From positions 1 through 37,899 of the forward strand of contig CANQUE010000019.1 of the NCBI GenBank assembly GCA_947626905.1: a stretch of DNA of 37,899 bases, given 5' to 3'. The notes beneath the pieces were generated by a model, which made no database searches, was not told the origin of the DNA, and saw nothing but the letters and a program-made list of their open reading frames with translations. This stretch comes from an uncultured Oscillospiraceae bacterium. GTDB taxonomy: Bacteria; Bacillota; Clostridia; Oscillospirales; Oscillospiraceae. The position numbers and the translations under genes were made by a program. The first letter of the stretch is position 1. Each line of letters opens with the position of its first letter. Shown piece by piece: positions 1 through 8,492 of the stretch.

Positions 1-22
1 GCTGCCTATTTCACGCCTTTAG

Positions 23-66
23 GCAAAAACGGGCCGTTTTCGTTCCTTGAAAACGGCTCTTTCTTT
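23..66. terminator. Bidirectional hairpin terminator at left edge
   Basis: A 9-bp stem (33-41 with 49-57, sequence GCCGTTTTC/GAAAACGGC) has a T-rich stretch on the plus side (58-66). On the minus side it has a run of five T (complement of 25-29). It can end the minus-strand operon whose last gene stops at 153, and also a plus-strand gene outside the window. Confidence 0.6.
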
Positions 67-76
67 GACAGACTGA

Positions 77-108
77 GAGCCCGGCTTTTCCAAGGAAAAG
101 CCGGGCTC
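77..108. repeat. Perfect 15-bp inverted repeat
   Basis: Positions 77-91 pair perfectly with 94-108 (GAGCCCGGCTTTTCC and its complement, two central bases). No T-run follows directly on either strand, so by itself it is not a canonical terminator. It lies between the end of the minus-strand operon and the terminator at 23-66 and may act with it or protect the transcript end. Confidence 0.6.
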
Positions 109-152
109 CGATCCTATTTTATACCGTTTTCTCTCCGCCGGGCGGGGGTCTT

Positions 153-755
153 TCAGAGAAAGCATCCCCACTTTTGCATCTTCTCCCAGCACTGCGTCTC
201 CAGATCCAGCACGTCCTTCGTCACCGTGACGGTAGGCGTTTCGTCCGTGTGGTACACCCGCGTCAGTTTCCCCTCCTGGCACAGGAAATACCAGCGGAAA
301 TAGCGTTTTTCATAGAGGAAGTCCGCGCTGTCGAAGCAGGGGAACCGCTCCTCTATCACCAGCACGTACCGGCCGTATACGTCCCTGGCCCAGGGGCCGT
401 TCTTCTCCCTTTCAGCGGTGAGCTGGGAGCGGCTGGCGTACAGCTTCCCCCCGGCCATAAAACCCACCTCCGGCACGGTGACGGTGCGCTCTTCGGGCGT
501 ACGCACGCGCACCGGTCCGCCCTCCCGGTCCGTTTCCCGGCTGACCCATTCCAGCCGGGTGGAGCCGCAGGATAGCGACCCGCTGCCGCCGCCGGAATAC
601 TCTATCCTCTTCCCGGGACCGACCGCCCGGGGAAGCATATCGCCCGCCCAGGGATCCTGGGGCGGGACCAGCTCCGCCGGGGCGTCTTTTTCCGTCCCCT
701 CGGCCGGCGGGCTCTTTTTTGACCGGAGTTTTCGGATGATATCTCTCCACGCCAT
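153..755 (-). CDS. Hypothetical protein (200 aa), last gene of minus-strand operon
   Basis: I do not recognise a family. The protein starts with a basic segment (MAWRDIIRKLRSKK). A low-complexity Pro/Glu/Ala linker and a Gly/Ser-rich patch follow, then a C-terminal half rich in aromatic residues (for example RYFRWYFLCQEGK). No signal peptide or membrane segment is evident, so it is probably cytoplasmic. The start at 755 is chosen because GAGAGGAG lies about 10 bases upstream. An alternative ATG at 785 shares an ATGA overlap with the stop of the upstream lipoprotein gene and would add ten residues. Either way the gene is coupled to that lipoprotein gene, which is the only functional hint. Confidence 0.6.
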   Translation of the reverse strand: MAWRDIIRKLRSKKSPPAEGTEKDAPAELVPPQDPWAGDMLPRAVGPGKRIEYSGGGSGSLSCGSTRLEWVSRETDREGGPVRVRTPEERTVTVPEVGFMAGGKLYASRSQLTAEREKNGPWARDVYGRYVLVIEERFPCFDSADFLYEKRYFRWYFLCQEGKLTRVYHTDETPTVTVTKDVLDLETQCWEKMQKWGCFL

Positions 756-781
756 GGTACGCTTGCTCCTCTCCCGGGCGG

Positions 782-2011
782 TCATGCCTGCGGCACGCCG
801 CGATCTGTGGCCGTGGCCTCAGGGACCCCGGCGTAATCCCACTGATGGTTGCTCCGGGCCATCTCATCGCTGGTGATGTTGAAATAGCGCCATGCCCCGT
901 TGTCGTCGTCCCTTCTTCGGTCCCACGTTACATCCAGGCAGTACCACTCCCCGTCCAGCCGCACCATGTTCCAGGCGTGATCCGACTGATTGCTGCTGGA
1001 CGCGCCGATGACGGTGATGCACTCCAGCCCCGCCATATCCGCCAGCAGCTGGAAGGCGGAGGCGAAGCCCAGGCATACGGCGGCGTGGTCCACCAGCGCG
1101 CCGTATGGGGTATAGGATTCCCGGGGCGTTCGCTCCGCCAGGTCCGCATGCCGCCAGTCGTACACCACGTTCTCCGCGATCCAGGTATAGAGGGCCTCTT
1201 CCCGCTCCACGGGGCTCATGTCCTCCGTGAGCACGCTCTCCAGCACGGCCGCGGCGGCATCGTATATGGCCCGGTCATAGGCGGACAGGCCGGCCGGGTC
1301 CCCGGCTATCCAGGCGGACAGGATCGGCGCGGTGTCATACAGGGTCATGTCCTCCAGGCAAGGCGGATCGAAGCGGATGCGGCCGGGAAAGTCCGGATCG
1401 GGCTCCGCTCCGGCGGAGGGGCGCTGCTGCGCCGGGACGGGCGTCGGGCCCGGGGTCGGGGACGGGTCCGGCTCCGCCGTCGGGCCCGGCGTGGGCAGCA
1501 CCCCGGTCCGAAGGGCGGAAACGAAGGCCTCCTCCGCCCGGCCGGGCTCCTGGCACAGGAACAGCCCCGCATACGCGCCCTCCTGCCGGACGATCCCTCC
1601 GGCCACCAGGGCTGCCTGGTCCGGGGCATAGCCGGTGAAATCCCCCTCCCGGGCCAGTTGGTAGGCCTCCAGCTGCCCGGCGCCCTGACGGGCCTGCTCC
1701 TCTCCGGCAAAGCGCAGCACGGCGATCTCGAAAGCCACCGCTCCCGTGCCCCGGATCAGCGCGCCCTCCTCCCAGGCGTCCTCACCGATCCCATAGGCGG
1801 CCCGCACATAGGCCGGGAACATCTCCCCACCGGCGCTGTCCAAACTCTCCGCCCCCTCCGGGGCTCCGCCCGCCGCCTCCGCCGCGGCGGCGGCGATGTC
1901 CGCGGCGGGAAGGGCCGGTCCTGCCTGGGCCTCCGGCTCCAAAGAGCGGCACCCCGGCAGGAGCGCCGCCGCCAGCGCCAGACATAGGCACAGGCACAGC
2001 GATCGTTTCAA
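782..2011 (-). CDS. Lipoprotein with DUF4358 and transglutaminase-like domains
   Basis: This is a predicted membrane-anchored extracytoplasmic protein of 409 aa. A TTG start at 2011 is chosen because GGAGG lies 7 bases upstream; it gives a signal peptide with a lipobox ending LLPGC. Residues of about 60-165 resemble DUF4358 (pattern GAVAFEIAVLRF...GYAPDQAALV...GAYAGLFLC). A Pro/Thr/Glu-rich linker leads to a transglutaminase-core fold with the expected triad: Cys313 (AVCLGFA), His345 (DHAWN) and Asp360 (LDVTWD). Such domains can act as transglutaminases or as proteases/peptide hydrolases on the cell surface; the substrate is unknown. It sits 58 bases downstream of the phosphoesterase gene and overlaps the start region of the next gene. 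DUF4358 joined to a transglutaminase core is noteworthy. Confidence 0.85.
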   Translation of the reverse strand: MKRSLCLCLCLALAAALLPGCRSLEPEAQAGPALPAADIAAAAAEAAGGAPEGAESLDSAGGEMFPAYVRAAYGIGEDAWEEGALIRGTGAVAFEIAVLRFAGEEQARQGAGQLEAYQLAREGDFTGYAPDQAALVAGGIVRQEGAYAGLFLCQEPGRAEEAFVSALRTGVLPTPGPTAEPDPSPTPGPTPVPAQQRPSAGAEPDPDFPGRIRFDPPCLEDMTLYDTAPILSAWIAGDPAGLSAYDRAIYDAAAAVLESVLTEDMSPVEREEALYTWIAENVVYDWRHADLAERTPRESYTPYGALVDHAAVCLGFASAFQLLADMAGLECITVIGASSSNQSDHAWNMVRLDGEWYCLDVTWDRRRDDDNGAWRYFNITSDEMARSNHQWDYAGVPEATATDRGVPQA

Positions 2012-2069
2012 TGTCTTTCCTCCAAAAACTCCGGGCTTTTCGGGCCGGCGGTCCGGCCCGGGCCCGTAT

Positions 2070-3176
2070 CTAGTCCTCCAGCTGGCCGTCATACCAGCCG
2101 GAAATGCCGTCTTTTTTGCACATATAGCCCCGGCTCGTCTTTCGGACCACGGAGATCCGGTCCCCCGCCTCCAGGGGCAGGCGGTAGTCGGTCACATCGT
2201 TCACGGTGGCCCGGTCCCCGTCCCGGGTCAGGATATGATCCACCGGCACGTCCATCTCATAGCCCGTGCGCAGATGGCGCACCCGGCAGAACTCCTCCCC
2301 CTCGCTCAGGATCTTTACGGCGTTGTCCCCGTGGCGGATGTACCAGTGGCGGGGGCTCTCCGCCTGGGCGGTCTTCACCCGGGCCGTGGGAAAGCCGTCG
2401 TAGCCGATCCATGTCATATCCGGCAGAAAGAAGGCGTTGAGCTGACCGTCGTCCTTCAGCACGCAGCCCCCGTCGATGCTGACCAGCTTCAGATCCCGGT
2501 CGATGATGGGCCGGGCGTCGGTGATATCCTCGTGGTACAGCACCAGGGGCCAGTGGCCCACCACCGTCCACTTCTCATGGGGCTTTGCCACGTCCCGGTA
2601 GCGGTCCAGCTTCATACAGGCAAAGGCGCCCTTTTCCGGCACATAGCCCCCGTGGACGAACACATAGTCCTCCGTCTCGATGATGTGGGGCAGAGCCCGC
2701 AGAAAATCCAGCTCCGGGCCGTAATGGTCCCGCACGGCGGCCTTGGCGGCGGCCAGATCCATGGCCGGCGAGATCGCGATCCCCTGTTCCCGGAGCATCT
2801 GGGCGATGAGCCCGTCGCCCCAGCCCCGGTTCCGGCCCACCAGATACCGCAGATAGAACGCGTCCTGCTCCGGGTCGTCCGGCAAGTCGCAGAAATTCTG
2901 CCAGAAATCGCAGTTGCCGCACACGGCGTATACCTCCCGCCGGCGGGACAGCTCCATCACATACCGCAGCGTGCCCAGAGAATCCGGTCCCTTTTCCAGC
3001 AGGTCCCCCACAAATATGAGCACGTCGCCGTCGCCCAGGGCGCACTTGGCCAGCAGGCCCTTCAGATAGTCCAGCTGGCCGTGTACATCCGATATGGCGG
3101 CGATCCGGCGGCCGGGGCCCAGCCGCAGCCGCCGGATCACCGGCGGCGCCGTCATCAGCAAAGGCGTCGGCTTCAT
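2070..3176 (-). CDS. Calcineurin-like metallophosphoesterase (368 aa)
   Basis: The N-terminal two thirds has the metallophosphoesterase motifs in order: ISDVHGQ (about residues 24-30), VGDLLEKGPDS (about 53-63) and CGNCD, where the family usually has GNHE/GNCD. A later HGG (FVHGGYVPEKG) and a VVGHWP motif supply the remaining metal-ligand histidines. It resembles the PPP-type/serine-threonine phosphatase branch. About 100 C-terminal residues beyond the catalytic core include an SH3-like stretch (GDRISVVRKTSRGYMCKKDG) and are not assigned. The start ATG overlaps the stop of the upstream phosphatase-acetyltransferase gene as ATGA, so translation is coupled. Probably cytoplasmic; whether it acts on protein or a small molecule is unknown. 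Confidence 0.85.
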   Translation of the reverse strand: MKPTPLLMTAPPVIRRLRLGPGRRIAAISDVHGQLDYLKGLLAKCALGDGDVLIFVGDLLEKGPDSLGTLRYVMELSRRREVYAVCGNCDFWQNFCDLPDDPEQDAFYLRYLVGRNRGWGDGLIAQMLREQGIAISPAMDLAAAKAAVRDHYGPELDFLRALPHIIETEDYVFVHGGYVPEKGAFACMKLDRYRDVAKPHEKWTVVGHWPLVLYHEDITDARPIIDRDLKLVSIDGGCVLKDDGQLNAFFLPDMTWIGYDGFPTARVKTAQAESPRHWYIRHGDNAVKILSEGEEFCRVRHLRTGYEMDVPVDHILTRDGDRATVNDVTDYRLPLEAGDRISVVRKTSRGYMCKKDGISGWYDGQLED

Positions 3177-4324
3177 GGCAGATACCAGACCTTTTGCCGT
3201 ATATCCATCTCCATCAGATACTGGGGCCCGCCCACGCCCTGGGCCGTGTCCAGCACGCGAAAGCCCAACGCCTGATAAAAAGCGATGGCGGGCGCGTTGG
3301 TCTGGGACACGTGCAGGCGGATGGCGGTCCGGCCCTGACGGCGGAAACAGCTCACCGCGTGGCCCACCAGCTGGGAGCCGAACCGGCGGCCGCGCATATC
3401 CTCCTCCACCCACAGCAGGCTGATCCAGCCGGCCCCGGCCGGCTTGGCCCGGTCCGGGTCCAGCTCGATGATCCCCGCCAGAGCGCCGCCGTACAGCAGC
3501 TTGACCAGGCACCGGGGGTCCTCCCGGACCCGCCGGGCGGCGGTGGACAGATACAGCTGGGGCACGAAGCCGTTCAGGTTGCCGTGGCTGGCCAGCCACG
3601 TTTCCCTGTAGCAGCGGATATACAGCGCTTCCTCCTCCGGCAGGGCCATGGCCCTGATCAGCCCGTCCGCCTTTTTGCCCCGGTGATCGTTGGCCAGTCC
3701 CTGCCGGGCAAAGGTGCTCAGCGAACCCAGGTGGGACCCGTCGGCATAGTCCACCAGCCGGAGCTCTCCCCCCTCCGCCTCCAGGGTGGTGACGGCCGTG
3801 TTGTCCCCATAGGGGATCTCGGCAAAATCCCGGTCCATCAGGTGGCTGGCCACCGCCCGGATGGCAAAGGCATGGCTCACCACGGCCACCGTCTGATCCG
3901 GATAAGCGGCCGCCAGGGCCAGCAGCGCCGTTTCCATCCGCTCCCGGACGGCCGCGAAATCCTCGCTGCCGGGCACATGCCACCGGGCCGGGTCCTGGGT
4001 GAACAGCCGGTGCTGCTCCGGATACTGCTCCTGGATCTCGCCCCAGGTCCGGTCCTCCCAGCATCCCACGTCCACCTCCCGCAGGGCCTTGTCGGTGTGC
4101 ATGGTCAGCTCCGGGTGGTATTTCAAAATGGCGCTGGCCGTGGACTGGGTGCGGATCAGGTCGCTGGTCCACAGCGCGTCGATGGGCACATGCTTGAACC
4201 GCTCCGCCAGGGCTGCCACCTGCCGGCGCCCCAGCGGGGTGATATTGGCGTCGTACTGGCCCTGGGGCCGGCGGTAGAGATTGCCCTCCGCCTCCGCGTG
4301 GCGGATCAGATAAAGTCTGGTCAT
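3173..4324 (-). CDS. Histidine phosphatase-GNAT acetyltransferase fusion (383 aa)
   Basis: Two domains lie in one chain. Residues 1 to about 200 are a phosphoglycerate-mutase-like histidine phosphatase. It has the catalytic RHG-type motif as LIRHAEAEGN near the N-terminus, the acidic/proton-donor region REVDVGCWEDRTWGE, and the second histidine in VVSHAFAIRA. Residues of about 235-370 are a GNAT fold, with the acetyl-CoA loop in EEDMRGRRFGSQLV and the NAPAIAFYQALGF helix typical of the family. The start at 4324 has GGGAGG 7 bases upstream and a promoter at 4357-4385. It is the first gene of the minus-strand operon and overlaps the phosphoesterase gene by 4 bases. Both domains keep their key residues; the joint substrate is unknown. 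Confidence 0.88.
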   Translation of the reverse strand: MTRLYLIRHAEAEGNLYRRPQGQYDANITPLGRRQVAALAERFKHVPIDALWTSDLIRTQSTASAILKYHPELTMHTDKALREVDVGCWEDRTWGEIQEQYPEQHRLFTQDPARWHVPGSEDFAAVRERMETALLALAAAYPDQTVAVVSHAFAIRAVASHLMDRDFAEIPYGDNTAVTTLEAEGGELRLVDYADGSHLGSLSTFARQGLANDHRGKKADGLIRAMALPEEEALYIRCYRETWLASHGNLNGFVPQLYLSTAARRVREDPRCLVKLLYGGALAGIIELDPDRAKPAGAGWISLLWVEEDMRGRRFGSQLVGHAVSCFRRQGRTAIRLHVSQTNAPAIAFYQALGFRVLDTAQGVGGPQYLMEMDIRQKVWYLP

Positions 4325-4356
4325 GGCGTTCCCTCCCCGGATCGTTTCTCTCTCAT

Positions 4357-4385
4357 ATTTTACACCTTTTCCCGCCCCGACACAA
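4357..4385 (-). promoter_or_regulatory. Sigma-A promoter for the phosphatase-GNAT operon
   Basis: Reading the minus strand, TTGTGT (4380-4385) is followed by a 17-bp spacer and TAAAAT (4357-4362), 33 bases from the start codon. It is back-to-back with the csaB promoter. Confidence 0.6.
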
Positions 4386-4428
4386 GGGGCGGCTGCCCCA
4401 CGGGGGCCGGCCGCCGGAGAAACCGGGA

Positions 4429-4457
4429 TTGACAGCGGGACCTGCACATTTTATACT
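4429..4457 (+). promoter_or_regulatory. Near-consensus sigma-A promoter for csaB operon
   Basis: TTGACA (4429-4434), 17-bp spacer, TATACT (4452-4457), 67 bases before the csaB start. It probably drives csaB, the S9 peptidase, nfo and the small gene, since no other promoter is seen up to the terminator at 8721. Confidence 0.85.
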
Positions 4458-4523
4458 GGGTATCAGCCCCGGCGGCGGGACCGTGGCTCCGCCGCCGGGA
4501 GCACCAGAGAGAGGATGTGTCCT

Positions 4524-5582
4524 ATGCCCATCTGGCCAAAAAGATCCCCGGACCGGCGCAGCGGCGTACTGATCGCCGGGGCTTACGGCATGTCCAACGC
4601 CGGGGACGACGCGGTCCTGGCCGCCATGACGGCGGCGCTGCGCCGTCTGGACCGGGACATGCCCCTGGCCGTGATCGCCCGGGGCGGGCATAAGACCGGG
4701 CGGCAGGCCGGGATCGGCGGCCTGGGCCGGCTCAACGTCCCGGGCTGGCTGGCCGCCATGGGCCGGTCCAAGCTGTTCATTTTGGGCGGCGGGAGCCTGA
4801 TGCAGGATGTGACCAGCCGGCGGAGTTTGTGGTATTATCTGGCGCTGCTCCGCGCCGCCCGGGCCATGGGCTGCCGGGTGATGCTCTACGGCGCGGGGAT
4901 GGGCCCCATCCGCCGGGAGAAGGACCGGCTGGCCGCGGCCCGCTGTCTGGACAAATGCGCGGACGTGATCGCCGTGCGGGACCGGGCCAGTCTGGACGCC
5001 CTGACGAGCTGGGGCGTGAAGACCCCCCGGCTGCTGCTGGCGGCCGATCCGGCGCTGAGCCTGATCCCCGCCGCCGGGGAGCGGGAGCGAAAGGCGGGTT
5101 TTCTACTCCGGCCCTGGCCGGATTTCTGGGTCCATGTGCCGGATTTCGCCGCGGCGGCCCGGTATGTCTGGGAGCGGTACAGACTCCAGCCGGTATTCAT
5201 CTGCCTGTCCCCCGACGACCGGCAGGCGGCCCGGTCCGTATGCCAGGCCCTGGACGGCGTGCCCTATACCCTGTCCACCGATCCGCGGCGCACCGGGCGG
5301 ATGAGCCTGGTGATCTCCATGCGCCTGCACGGGCTGATCTTCGCCCTGACGGGGGGCGCCCCCGCCGCGGGGGTGAGCTACGACCCCAAGGTGGACGCCT
5401 TTTGCACCGAGGCGGGGCTGCCCATGGCGGCGCTGGAGGACGTGTCCGAACAGGCGCTGCGGGACCTGGCGGACCTGGCCATGCATATGGACGGGGAGCA
5501 CATCTCCGCCTCCTGCCGCACCCTCCGGGCCCGGGAGCAGGTGAATCTGAGCGCCGCGGCGGAACTGCTGACGGCAGAATAA
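4524..5582 (+). CDS. csaB: Polysaccharide pyruvyl transferase, CsaB type (352 aa)
   Basis: CsaB-family enzymes add pyruvate from phosphoenolpyruvate to secondary cell-wall polysaccharide, the ligand for SLH-domain proteins. Family features visible are the N-terminal GVLIAGAYGMSNAGDDAVL, the FILGGGSLMQD loop, YGAGMGPI, the RDRASLDAL segment and the C-terminal ISMRLHGLIFALTGG with the conserved Arg-Leu-His. Length fits the family. The start is the second ATG (4524): AGAGAGG lies 9 bases upstream of it but directly abuts the ATG at 4515, which would add three residues. It is the first gene of a plus-strand operon. No SLH-domain protein or wall-polymer cluster is in this window, so the substrate cannot be confirmed here. 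Confidence 0.85.
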   Translation: MPIWPKRSPDRRSGVLIAGAYGMSNAGDDAVLAAMTAALRRLDRDMPLAVIARGGHKTGRQAGIGGLGRLNVPGWLAAMGRSKLFILGGGSLMQDVTSRRSLWYYLALLRAARAMGCRVMLYGAGMGPIRREKDRLAAARCLDKCADVIAVRDRASLDALTSWGVKTPRLLLAADPALSLIPAAGERERKAGFLLRPWPDFWVHVPDFAAAARYVWERYRLQPVFICLSPDDRQAARSVCQALDGVPYTLSTDPRRTGRMSLVISMRLHGLIFALTGGAPAAGVSYDPKVDAFCTEAGLPMAALEDVSEQALRDLADLAMHMDGEHISASCRTLRAREQVNLSAAAELLTAE

Positions 5583-5606
5583 TTCATAAAGAAAGAGGAT
5601 CGCGCC

Positions 5607-7604
5607 ATGAGACCCATCACCCCGGAAACTTTATACGACTTTTCCTTCGTCAGCGCCCCCACTCTGTCCCCGGACGGGACCATGACGGCCTTCATCGTCT
5701 CCCGGGCGGACCGGGAGGAAAACGGCTATAAGGCCGACATCTGGCTCCTGGAACAGGGCCAGGTCCGCCAGCTCACCTCCGGCGGCGACGGAAGGAGCTT
5801 CCTGTGGACAAAGGACGGCACCCTTCTCTTCCCCTGCCGCCAGGACCCGGCGCTGCGGAAAAAGGCGGAGGCCGGGGAGCCGGTGACGGTCTACTACGAG
5901 ATCGACCCCCGGGGCGGAGAGGCCCGCTTTGCCTTTTCCGTGCCGGAATCGGTGAACGCCCTCCGGCAGCTGGACGACGGCCGCTTCCTGTGCCTGTATA
6001 CCCACGACAAACGCTACGACGCCCTCCAAGACCTGACCGGCCAGGCCAGGGACAAGGCCCTGGCCGAGATCAAGGACCCGGCCTATTACGTGCTGGAGGA
6101 CTATCCGTTCTGGTTCAACGGCCGGCACATCATCAGCGGCAAGCGGACCATGCTGGGCCTTTTCGATCGGGCGGCGGGCACCCTCACCCCCATCACCGGC
6201 CCGGATTTCGACTGCGACGGCTTCGACGTCCAGGGCGGGCTGGTGGCCTACACGGGCGGACCGGTATCGAATCTGAACAACAAGCCCTCCGGCGTCTATA
6301 CATACGACCTGGCCTCCGGTCAGACGGCCTGCCTGCTGCCGCCGGACAAGACCCCCTGCGGCCTGCTGGGCTTCTGGGACGGAAAGCTGCTGCTGGCGGC
6401 GCTGACGGACATGGACCGCCCGGTGAACGACGGTTCCGGCCAGGTCTTCGGTCTGGACCAGTACGACGACTTTTATCTTCTGGACCCGGCCGCCGGCGGC
6501 ATGACCCTGCTGGCGGAATACCAGGCCTCCATCGGCGGCGGCTCCGTCGGCTCCGACGCCCGGCTGGGCGGCGGACGGGGCGCCAAGGCCGACGGGGACC
6601 GGTTCTATTTCCTCACCACCGTGAACGACAGCACCTTCCTGCGATACATCGACCGCTCCGGCGTCATCTCCGGCGATCTGACCCCGGAGGGCAGCTGTGA
6701 CAGCTTCGACGTGAAGGACGGCCAGATCGTCTACTGCGGCCTGTATGGCCAGCAGCTGTGCGAGCTCTACGACGGGGCCGGCCGGCGGCTGACCCACTTC
6801 TCCCGGACGGAGGAATACGCCTATGCCCCGCCGGAGGAGCATAGATTCACCAACGCCGACGGCTATGACATCCACGGCTGGGCCATGAAGCCGGTGGACT
6901 GGACGCCGGGCCGGCGCTATCCCGCCATCCTGCATATCCACGGCGGGCCCCGGACCGTGTTCGGCAGCGTGTTCCACCACGAGATGCAGGTCTGGGCCAA
7001 CGCGGGGTACTTCGTATTTTTCTGCAACCCCCGGGGCTCCGACGGCCGGGGCAACGATTTCGGCTTCATCTCCGGCAAATACGGCACCATCGACTATGAG
7101 GACATCATGGCCTTCCTGGACCGGATGCTGGAACAGTACCCGGAGGTGGACCCGGCCCGGGTGGGCGTCACCGGCGGCAGCTACGGCGGGTTCATGACCA
7201 ACTGGATCATCGGCCATACGGACCGGTTCGCCGCCGCCGCCAGCCAGCGGTCCATCGCCAACTGGACCACCTTCGAGTACACCACCGACATCGGCCTGCG
7301 ATTTGCCGAGAGCCAGATGCGGGCCACCACCGACACGGACCCGGAGAAGATGTGGTCCCATTCCCCGCTGCAATACGCCAAAAACTGCGTCACCCCCACC
7401 CTGTTCATCCACTCCGACAACGACTTCCGCTGCTGGATGAGCGAGGGGCTGGCCATGTTCACGGCCCTGAAAAAAGCGGGCGTGGACACAAAGCTGTGCC
7501 TGTTCCGGGGCGAGACCCACGAGCTGAGCCGCTCCGGCAAGCCGAAAAACCGGATCTCGCGGATGGGCGAGATCCTGGCCTGGATGGATAAATACTGCAA
7601 ATAA
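5607..7604 (+). CDS. S9 family prolyl-oligopeptidase-like serine peptidase (665 aa)
   Basis: The N-terminal part of about 400 residues is a beta-propeller-like region. The C-terminal alpha/beta-hydrolase has the catalytic triad Ser525 (GGSYGG), Asp606 (HSDNDFR) and His638 (GETHELSR). The HGGPRTVFG oxyanion region comes ahead of these. The pattern fits the acylaminoacyl-peptidase/dipeptidyl-peptidase branch (S9C), which removes residues from short peptides. No signal peptide is present, so it is cytoplasmic. The start has AGAGG about 10 bases upstream. It lies 24 bases after csaB and 10 bases before nfo in the same operon; the neighbours do not share an obvious pathway. Confidence 0.93.
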   Translation: MRPITPETLYDFSFVSAPTLSPDGTMTAFIVSRADREENGYKADIWLLEQGQVRQLTSGGDGRSFLWTKDGTLLFPCRQDPALRKKAEAGEPVTVYYEIDPRGGEARFAFSVPESVNALRQLDDGRFLCLYTHDKRYDALQDLTGQARDKALAEIKDPAYYVLEDYPFWFNGRHIISGKRTMLGLFDRAAGTLTPITGPDFDCDGFDVQGGLVAYTGGPVSNLNNKPSGVYTYDLASGQTACLLPPDKTPCGLLGFWDGKLLLAALTDMDRPVNDGSGQVFGLDQYDDFYLLDPAAGGMTLLAEYQASIGGGSVGSDARLGGGRGAKADGDRFYFLTTVNDSTFLRYIDRSGVISGDLTPEGSCDSFDVKDGQIVYCGLYGQQLCELYDGAGRRLTHFSRTEEYAYAPPEEHRFTNADGYDIHGWAMKPVDWTPGRRYPAILHIHGGPRTVFGSVFHHEMQVWANAGYFVFFCNPRGSDGRGNDFGFISGKYGTIDYEDIMAFLDRMLEQYPEVDPARVGVTGGSYGGFMTNWIIGHTDRFAAAASQRSIANWTTFEYTTDIGLRFAESQMRATTDTDPEKMWSHSPLQYAKNCVTPTLFIHSDNDFRCWMSEGLAMFTALKKAGVDTKLCLFRGETHELSRSGKPKNRISRMGEILAWMDKYCK

Positions 7605-7614
7605 GGAGGACGCT

Positions 7615-8445
7615 ATGTTCCGTATCGGATGCCATATCTCCGCCAGCGGCGGCTATCTCGCCATGGGCCGCCGGATCGACGCGCTGGGCGGCAACACCTT
7701 CGCCTTCTTCACCCGCAATCCCCGGGGCGGCGCGGCCAAGGACGTGGACCCTGCCGATGTGGACGCCTTTCTGGCCTTCTGCAAGGAAAAGGACATCGAC
7801 CGGCTGGTGGCCCACGCGCCCTATACCCTGAACCCCTGCGCGGAAAAGGAATCGGTGCGCCAATTCGCCCTCACCGCCTTTGCCGACGACCTCCGGCGCA
7901 TGGAGTACACCCCCGGCCAATACTACAACTTCCACCCCGGCAGCCATGTGGGCCAGGGGCTCGACGTGGGCATTGAAAAGATCGCGGAGGTGCTCAACAC
8001 CGTGCTGTTCCCGGACATGACCACCACGGTGCTTCTGGAGACCATGGCCGGAAAGGGCAGCGAGGTAGGGGGAAGATTTGAACAGCTCCGGGCCATCATC
8101 GACCGGGTGGAGCTGAAGGACAAGGTGGGCGTCTGTCTGGACACCTGCCACGTCTGGGACGCGGGTTATGACATCGTGGGGGACCTGGACGGGGTGATGA
8201 CGGCCTTCGACAAGACCGTGGGCCTGGACCGGCTGAAGGCGGTGCATCTGAACAACACAAAAAACGATCGGGGCGTGGCCAAGGACCGGCACGAAAAACT
8301 GCCGGACGGAAAGCTGCCCCTGGAGGCCATCCAGCGCATCGTCACCCACCCGGTCCTGGAAACGCTCCCCTTCATCCTGGAGACCCCCAACGACGAGGCC
8401 GGCTATGCCGCCGAGATCGCCCTGGTGCGCCGGCTTCACGGCTGA
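7615..8445 (+). CDS. nfo: Endonuclease IV (AP endonuclease, 276 aa)
   Basis: Endonuclease IV cuts DNA 5' to abasic sites and trims blocked 3' ends in base excision repair, using three zinc ions. Family signatures visible are RIGCHISASGGY at the N-terminus, VAHAPYTLN, YYNFHPGSHVGQG, LLETMAGKGSEVG, VCLDTCHVWDAGYD, VHLNNTKNDRG followed by DRHEKL, and the terminal FILETPND. These carry the His/Asp/Glu metal ligands. Length matches the family. The start has a strong AAGGAGG. It follows the S9 peptidase by 10 bases and is co-transcribed with it. Confidence 0.97.
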   Translation: MFRIGCHISASGGYLAMGRRIDALGGNTFAFFTRNPRGGAAKDVDPADVDAFLAFCKEKDIDRLVAHAPYTLNPCAEKESVRQFALTAFADDLRRMEYTPGQYYNFHPGSHVGQGLDVGIEKIAEVLNTVLFPDMTTTVLLETMAGKGSEVGGRFEQLRAIIDRVELKDKVGVCLDTCHVWDAGYDIVGDLDGVMTAFDKTVGLDRLKAVHLNNTKNDRGVAKDRHEKLPDGKLPLEAIQRIVTHPVLETLPFILETPNDEAGYAAEIALVRRLHG

Positions 8446-8492
8446 TACATACTTATCCCTCCCGCCGGAAAAACTAGAACCGGTGATGGAGC

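Noticed and set aside
174-575. Plus-strand open frame opposite the 200-aa gene
   Set aside because: It lacks a ribosome binding site, is antisense to a better supported gene and has no recognisable protein pattern.
153-785. ATG at 785 as the start of the 200-aa gene
   Set aside because: It has only a weak upstream site; the ATG at 755 has AGGAG at a usable distance. The ATGA overlap leaves some doubt.
5631-7520. 629-residue minus-strand open frame opposite the S9 peptidase
   Set aside because: It is a GC-rich shadow frame; the plus strand encodes a complete peptidase with an intact catalytic triad.
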